A DNA stretch of 17,397 nt from Succinatimonas sp. UBA7265 (GTDB lineage Bacteria > Pseudomonadota > Gammaproteobacteria > Enterobacterales > Succinivibrionaceae): the NCBI GenBank assembly GCA_002473165.1, contig DKSD01000067.1, positions 1 to 17,397 of the forward strand. The letters are read 5' to 3'. Shown in pieces: positions 12,770 through 17,397 of this stretch. The translations under genes were made by a program, and so were the position numbers. The notes beneath the pieces were generated by a model. It was not told the DNA's origin, did no database searches, and saw nothing but the letters and a program-made list of their open reading frames with translations. The number at the start of each line of letters is the position of its first letter. Position 1 is the stretch's first letter.

Positions 12770-15094
12770 CTATTGCACCGAGCCGCAATCCACGCTCACC
12801 GCGCTCCCCTGTCCGTCAAGGCGCTCCAGCGGCGCCTGGAAACTCAGCGTGCGCGGGCTTTTGAGCGCGGGGAAATCTATGACGTACTCGCCTGCGCTCT
12901 GCCGCACCTCTTTTACCGTGCCTGGCCCGAAGATCTCATGGAACACCCGATCGCCTGGTTTAAACTGCGCGGCGCCGCTGCCGCCTGAAACGAGGCCGCG
13001 GCGCGCGAAGCTGCCGCCCATTTCGGCTATCTGCGAGGGGTCCAGTTCTTCGATAAAGCGCGAGGGCTTGCGGGTGTTTTCCTGATCAGACTGCCCGAAG
13101 GCCATGCTCGTCGTAATAAACAGCTGCACGGCCGCGCGGGTCATGGCGACATACATGAGCCGCCGCTCCTCCTCAAGCTCGCCTTCGGTCTCGGATTTGG
13201 CCGAGGGGAAGAGCTTCTCGTTTACGCCCGCGACAAAGACGTAGTCAAACTCCAGGCCTTTGGAGTTGTGCACGGTCATGAGCCTTACGGCATCGCGCGG
13301 CGCGTTTAAGTCGGCGCTCTGGTAGAGCGCGAGATCGGTGACAAAGTCGGCAGCCGAGGTGCTCTCCCCGGCCGAGGTCTCAAAATCCTTGGCCAAAGAG
13401 CGCAGCGTTGCCAGGCTCTCCAGCCGCTCTTTTTGCCCGCTGTCTTTTAAATACTCCTCATAGCCAAACGCGTTTAAGACCTGCTCAAGCGCCGCCGTGG
13501 GCTTTAATTTGGCGATGTAAGCGTGAAGCGACTGCAAAGTCTCTGCAAAAAGCCTCACCGTAGTCCCGCGCAGCAGCGCCTGATCATCAAAGCTGTCCTT
13601 TAACGCCTCATACAAAGAGCAGCCTTTTTCACGGGCGCGCCTTGCGAGCTTCTCAAGGCGCCTTGCGCCAAAGCCGCGGCGCGGCTCGTTGATGACGCGG
13701 CGCAGCGCCCGATCGTCGGCGGGGTTTAAGCACAGCCTGACGTAGGCCATGACATCGCGCACCTCGGCGCGGCTGAAAAAGCCGGTGCCGCTCATGATGC
13801 GGTAAGGAATGCGCCGGCGCAGCAGCGCCCGCTCCACCTCGCGGGAGACATGGTGGGCGCGGTAGAGCACGGCCACGCTCGCGTGCCCCGCTTTCTGCCT
13901 GATAAGCCCGATCTCCCTTGCGATGTACTCGGCCTCGAGGATCTCCGAGCCCGAATGCACGACCGCAGGAAGCGGCGTAAGCAGCGCCCGCTCCCCGCTG
14001 TCGTCTTTTTGGGGCACCTCAAGCCCGAGTTTGCCCTGCTGCGCGATCACGCGCACGGCGTCGAGCACCTCGCTCTCCCTCGGGACTTTCTTCAGCGGCG
14101 GGAGGATCTGCGCGAAATTCTTCTCCGAGATATCCGTGCGTCTGGCCTTTAAGTGCACGCGCCCGGGATCGGGGTTGTTGGAGATGAGAGTGTAGGCGCA
14201 GTCGAGGATCGCCCCCTGCGAGCGGTAGTTCTCCTCGAAGGCTATCTGCGCGCACCCCTGATGCAGCTGAGGAAAATCCGTAAACAGCTTCACGTCGGCG
14301 CCGCGGAACGAGTAGATGGTCTGATCGGGATCGCCCACGATAAAGAGGTTATGGTGCCCGCCTGCGAGGATCTCAGTAAGCTCGTATTGCAGTTTGTCGA
14401 TGTCCTGGAACTCGTCGACGAGGATGTACTCAAGGCGGCTTTGCCATTTGTCGCGCACCTCTTTGTTTGTGTGGAGGATTTCGAGCGTAAAGGCGATGAG
14501 ATCGTCAAAATCCAGCGTCGCCGTTGAGCGCTGGGCGTAGAGATAGGCGTAAAAGATCCGGTCTTTGGGATCGTCCTGGGTCTGCGCCTCGCGCAGCAGA
14601 TCGCCGCTGTCCTCTGACAAAAGCTCGTGCACGTAGGAAAGGCGCGTGCTCTTTACGAGATCTATGTAATTCCACTCGTCTTGCAGCGAGAGATCGCGGC
14701 CGTTGATGTTAAGCGTGCGGTAGATGGGCTTTAACATCTCCTTGACCTCTTCGACATCGGCCAGGGCGAAGTTTGCCGGGAAGCCCAGGTGTTTGGCCTC
14801 CTCGCGCAGAAACTGCGCGCAAAAGCCGTGGAACGTCGCCACGAAAGGCTCGACACGCCCGCCGCAGAGCGCCTGGATGCGCGAGCGCATCTCGGCCGCG
14901 GCCTTGTTCGTGAACGTCACGCAGAGCACGGAGCGCGGCGAGATCCCGAGCATGGTGATGAGGTAGGCGCAGCGGGCGGTAAGCGCCAGCGTCTTGCCCG
15001 TGCCCGGGCCTGCCAGCACGCGCACATAGCCCTCGGTGGTCTTCACCGCCCGGGCCTGCCCCGGGTTTAAGCCCTCAAGGATCCTGCTTCCCAT
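12770..15094 (-). CDS. UvrD/Rep/PcrA-type superfamily 1A DNA helicase
   Basis: A 774-residue 3'-5' SF1A helicase with all core motifs: Q motif 'LNPGQARAV' (9-17), Walker A AGPGTGKT (28-35), 'VTFTNKAAAEMRSR' (59-72), DEFQD (227-231), 'VGDPDQTIYSFRGA' (253-266), ENYRSQ (288-293), 'MTVHNSKGLEF' (606-616) and 'EERRLMYVAMTRA' (642-654). The C-terminus (about 709-760, 'FKPGDRVFHEIFGPGTVKEV') is the Tudor-like domain by which UvrD and PcrA bind RNA polymerase. Such enzymes unwind DNA in repair and remove proteins from DNA. Walker A has Pro where E. coli UvrD has Ala. About 50 extra residues lie between ENYRSQ and the next conserved block (about 330-385). It therefore cannot be firmly assigned as UvrD, Rep or PcrA. 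AGGAG is 5 bases before the ATG. It converges with the ZIP gene with no terminator between. Confidence 0.93.
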   Translation of the reverse strand: MGSRILEGLNPGQARAVKTTEGYVRVLAGPGTGKTLALTARCAYLITMLGISPRSVLCVTFTNKAAAEMRSRIQALCGGRVEPFVATFHGFCAQFLREEAKHLGFPANFALADVEEVKEMLKPIYRTLNINGRDLSLQDEWNYIDLVKSTRLSYVHELLSEDSGDLLREAQTQDDPKDRIFYAYLYAQRSTATLDFDDLIAFTLEILHTNKEVRDKWQSRLEYILVDEFQDIDKLQYELTEILAGGHHNLFIVGDPDQTIYSFRGADVKLFTDFPQLHQGCAQIAFEENYRSQGAILDCAYTLISNNPDPGRVHLKARRTDISEKNFAQILPPLKKVPRESEVLDAVRVIAQQGKLGLEVPQKDDSGERALLTPLPAVVHSGSEILEAEYIAREIGLIRQKAGHASVAVLYRAHHVSREVERALLRRRIPYRIMSGTGFFSRAEVRDVMAYVRLCLNPADDRALRRVINEPRRGFGARRLEKLARRAREKGCSLYEALKDSFDDQALLRGTTVRLFAETLQSLHAYIAKLKPTAALEQVLNAFGYEEYLKDSGQKERLESLATLRSLAKDFETSAGESTSAADFVTDLALYQSADLNAPRDAVRLMTVHNSKGLEFDYVFVAGVNEKLFPSAKSETEGELEEERRLMYVAMTRAAVQLFITTSMAFGQSDQENTRKPSRFIEELDPSQIAEMGGSFARRGLVSGGSGAAQFKPGDRVFHEIFGPGTVKEVRQSAGEYVIDFPALKSPRTLSFQAPLERLDGQGSAVSVDCGSVQ

Positions 15095-15120
15095 GTGTTC
15101 TCCTGCGTATATCGTCCTAA

Positions 15121-15126
15121 ATAATA
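15121..15126 (-). promoter_or_regulatory. Possible -10 box (TATTAT) for the helicase gene
   Basis: TATTAT on the minus strand lies 26 bases before the helicase ATG and upstream of its AGGAG site, implying a leader of about 20 bases. No good -35 is visible. Just upstream (15133-15158) is an imperfect inverted repeat with GGCGGC and GCCGCC arms around a T6-A4 centre. Confidence 0.35.
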
Positions 15127-15169
15127 GCGCGGGGCGGCTTTTTTAAAAGCGCGCCGCCTCGTAAAACAG

Positions 15170-15200
15170 CGGGGGCCCCTGCCTTTGGCAGGAGCCCCCG
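15170..15200 (-). terminator. Strong hairpin, likely terminator of the OPT transporter gene
   Basis: A 14-bp stem with one mismatch (CGGGGGC and GCCCCCG outer arms) around a 3-base loop begins 22 bases after the OPT stop codon. The following minus-strand sequence is CTGTTTTAC, so the T-run is short, but the stem is very stable. It separates the transporter from the helicase promoter. Confidence 0.7.
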
Positions 15201-15222
15201 TCATGCTTAAGCTTTATTTAGC

Positions 15223-17262
15223 TCAGGCTTTTTTGCCCTGGATGCGGTGCCAGAAGTAGCACATGCCCGCGACAAAGAGCACAAGGCCCAAAATGGCGCC
15301 GGCGCTCTCCCAGTGCTCCAGGCCCAGTGACAGCGGAGAGTCGGATCCGCCCGAGGTCACGGAGAGCACGATGATGAGCGCCAGGATCACGCCTAAGATG
15401 GACTCGCCGACGATAAAGCCCGCGGCCAACAGCGTGCCGCGGTGGTTTGCCGCCTCGGCGGTTTTGCCCTCGTCATGGTGCTTTTTGGCGATGAGGTATG
15501 AAGAGAACCAGGAGATCAGGGCGCCCGCGATAAGCGGGGTGTTGATCTCGGCAGGCAGGTAGATGCCAAGGCCGACGGCCAGCGCCGGAATGGTGATGCG
15601 CCCGCCTGACATCTTCTTTAAGAGCAGATCGCAGATTATGACCGCGGCCCCGAAGATCAGGCCGATGACGATGTAGGTCCACTCCAGTTCCTGCGTGAAG
15701 ATGCCCTGGACTATCTGGGTCATCATGGTCGCCTGCGGGGCGGCCAGGGCCAGCGTCTCGTCCATGCCCTCGCGCGGCATGGCGCCGGGCAGGCCGTAGG
15801 CCTGATAGAGCAGCCCCATGACCGGGGCTATCACGATGGCGCCCACGAAGCAGCCGATGATCAGCGCCACCTGCTGACGCCACGGCGTGGCGCCGACGAG
15901 GTAGCCGGTCTTGAGATCCTGCAGGTTGTCGTTGGAGATGCAGGCCACGGCGACGACGACTGAGGTGGTGAACACCGCCAGCGCCGTGAGGAACCTCGCG
16001 CCGCCCTCAGTGCCCATGATGCCCTCGCCGGAGCCTACCGCCAAAAAGATCAGCGACATGGCGATGATGGAGATGATGCCAATGCCGGAGATCGGGGAGG
16101 AGGACGAGCCGATCAGGCCTGCCATGTAGCCGCAGGCCGAGGCGACCATAAAGCCGATGAGCACGGCGGCGATGACGCCGATGAACACCAAAAGCCAGGC
16201 AAGGCCCGCGGACACCGGGGCGTCCTGGACGAAGTCCCAAAAAGCGCCGGCGATGATCACGACCATGAGCACGGTAATGACTACCATGCTCCTGGGGCTT
16301 AAGTCCTGGAAGATGCGCTCGCGGGACTGGCCGTTTTTGCCGGAGAAGGCGTTAAACGACATGCGGATGCCGTCCAGCATCGGCTTTGACAGCGAGATCA
16401 GCGTCCACACGGCGGCGATGGCGATGGTGCCGGCGCCGATGAAGCGGACTTTCTTAGCCCACAGCGTCATGGCCCAGTCCAGGGGATCAGTGCCGTCAGG
16501 GGCGGGGATCATCGAGGTCAAAAGCGGCACGGCGCCCGCCCAGGTGAACACGATGCCGATGAGGATGGCCATGCCGCCTGCGATGCCCATGATGTAGCCG
16601 GCGCCCAGCATGGCAAACGAGAAGCCAAACGGGAAGTGGAACACGGCCGAGCCTGACTTAAACGTCAGGGCAATCGAGGAGCCCGCGGCGCGCAGGCCGT
16701 TGACGATGAGCGCAAAAATGCCGGAGATAAAGGAACCTGCGACCAGGAGTTTGATGCCCTCGTGCGGATCAGCGCCGTCTTTGGAGGCTTTGCCGTCCTG
16801 CTCGCCGGTCTTGAGGATCTCGGCTGCGGCGATGCCCTCAGGGAAAGGCAGCGGGCGCTCGACGATCATCACGTGGCGCAGCGGCACCGTGAAGATCACG
16901 CCCAGCGTGCCGCCTGCGGCGCAGATTAAGAACGTCTGCCAGAAGTCGAAGTTCTGCCAGTAGCCTATCAAAAGCAGCGCCGGCATCACGAAGATCACGG
17001 CCGGCAGGCAGCCTGCCGAGGAGACCTGGGTCTGCACCATGTTGTTCTCAAGGATGTTCGAACCCTTGCAAAAACGCAGCACGGCCATGGAGATCACGGC
17101 AGCGGGGATGGAGGAGGCGAAAGTCATGCCGACCTTGAGCCTGAGGTAAACGTTGGATGCGGTAAAGATGATCGTGATGAACACGCCGAGGAGGATGCCC
17201 CGGATCGTCAGCTCCCGCAGATGCATCGGCTCCGCTGTGGGAGCTCCTGATTGATTGCTCAT
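15223..17262 (-). CDS. OPT family oligopeptide transporter
   Basis: A 679-residue integral membrane protein with about 14-16 hydrophobic segments, of the oligopeptide transporter (OPT) superfamily, peptide branch. Recognisable segments are 'LRELTIRGILLGVFIT' (15-30), 'ASNVYLRLKVGMTFASSIPA' (35-54), 'ERPLPFPEGIAAAEIL', 'GSSSSPISGIG' and, further on, 'NLQDLKTGYLVGATPWRQQ', all typical of bacterial members. These are thought to import small peptides or metal-peptide complexes by proton symport; the substrate cannot be read here. The usual Gly in 'YLGLKVG' is Arg. The ATG at 17262 follows an in-frame TAA; its only Shine-Dalgarno (AAGGA) is 15 bases away, which is long. The Met at residue 13 has GGAG only 3 bases upstream, so the start is not settled. 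The gene stands alone on the minus strand with its own terminator. Confidence 0.93.
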   Translation of the reverse strand: MSNQSGAPTAEPMHLRELTIRGILLGVFITIIFTASNVYLRLKVGMTFASSIPAAVISMAVLRFCKGSNILENNMVQTQVSSAGCLPAVIFVMPALLLIGYWQNFDFWQTFLICAAGGTLGVIFTVPLRHVMIVERPLPFPEGIAAAEILKTGEQDGKASKDGADPHEGIKLLVAGSFISGIFALIVNGLRAAGSSIALTFKSGSAVFHFPFGFSFAMLGAGYIMGIAGGMAILIGIVFTWAGAVPLLTSMIPAPDGTDPLDWAMTLWAKKVRFIGAGTIAIAAVWTLISLSKPMLDGIRMSFNAFSGKNGQSRERIFQDLSPRSMVVITVLMVVIIAGAFWDFVQDAPVSAGLAWLLVFIGVIAAVLIGFMVASACGYMAGLIGSSSSPISGIGIISIIAMSLIFLAVGSGEGIMGTEGGARFLTALAVFTTSVVVAVACISNDNLQDLKTGYLVGATPWRQQVALIIGCFVGAIVIAPVMGLLYQAYGLPGAMPREGMDETLALAAPQATMMTQIVQGIFTQELEWTYIVIGLIFGAAVIICDLLLKKMSGGRITIPALAVGLGIYLPAEINTPLIAGALISWFSSYLIAKKHHDEGKTAEAANHRGTLLAAGFIVGESILGVILALIIVLSVTSGGSDSPLSLGLEHWESAGAILGLVLFVAGMCYFWHRIQGKKA

Positions 17263-17397
17263 AATTGCTGTACTTTTTCCTTATTTTGCGCACACGCAAT
17301 CTCTCAGAAAGGGTAGCTGTCCCCCTCCTGATAAACGGCGCGGCGCGCTTAAATGACCGCAGGCAAGTTTAGTACCCGACAGTGATCAGTAAATTTT
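17263..17397 (-). other. Upstream region of the OPT gene, with a small hairpin
   Basis: These 135 bases to the window edge hold no gene. TTGCG-N4-CGCAA (17286-17299) is a perfect small hairpin just before the AAGGA site. Further upstream there is a purine-rich stretch (AGGAGGGGGA on the minus strand) and possible weak -10 sequences such as TACTAA. No promoter or riboswitch is convincing. Confidence 0.4.

Noticed and set aside
17263..17397. Riboswitch (TPP or glycine type) upstream of the OPT gene
   Set aside because: CTGAGA and a GGGGGA stretch drew attention, but the remaining conserved segments of either class are missing and no matching fold could be drawn.
1..17397. CRISPR array, insertion sequence, prophage, tRNA or rRNA gene
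   Set aside because: No regularly spaced repeats, transposase, terminal repeats, phage structural genes or tRNA-like cloverleaf were seen in the intergenic regions.

Overview
The window looks like chromosomal DNA from a moderately GC-rich gammaproteobacterium (about 60% G+C by eye, not computed). Three things point there: a fused RlmKL methyltransferase directly upstream of uup, as in Escherichia coli; adjacent yciV (rnm) and yciO genes, as in E. coli; and a DnaT-like primosome protein. The OPT-type peptide transporter and the many membrane GGDEF proteins would suit a gut or rumen lineage such as Succinivibrionaceae, but that is a guess. I found no rRNA, tRNA, insertion sequence, prophage or CRISPR array.

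Layout. Positions 1-3368 (minus strand) hold a signalling cluster: two tandem, paralogous membrane diguanylate cyclase-like genes 2 bp apart, then a Fic protein cut by the left edge. Its 271-bp upstream region carries a TATAAT box, an 18-bp inverted repeat over the -35 region, and the terminator of the preceding gene. Positions 3640-4263 (minus) encode an unrecognised secreted, charged helical protein. Positions 4336-10330 (minus) are a compact operon, rlmKL-uup-rnm-yciO, with two ATGA overlaps and a hairpin whose loop is the rnm stop codon and whose stem buries the yciO ribosome binding site. All four products are linked to ribosome or tRNA biology, so this reads as a ribosome-maturation operon.

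From 10441 a divergent plus-strand group holds a DnaT-like protein, folP (dihydropteroate synthase) and a ZIP-family metal transporter, ending at 12767. It runs tail to tail, with 2 bp between, into a minus-strand UvrD/PcrA-like helicase (12770-15094). Last is a minus-strand OPT-family peptide transporter (15223-17262) with a strong hairpin after it.

Most of the window is housekeeping. The points most worth a second look are: the 144-residue Arg/Gly/Asp-rich tail on RlmKL; the tandem GGDEF pair plus Fic gene with its unusual promoter; the stop-codon-in-loop hairpin between rnm and yciO; the DnaT-like protein whose start has no Shine-Dalgarno; and the 7-mer GCCTGAG, which occurs 24 times on the two strands in several reading phases. 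I saw no clear undescribed multi-gene system.
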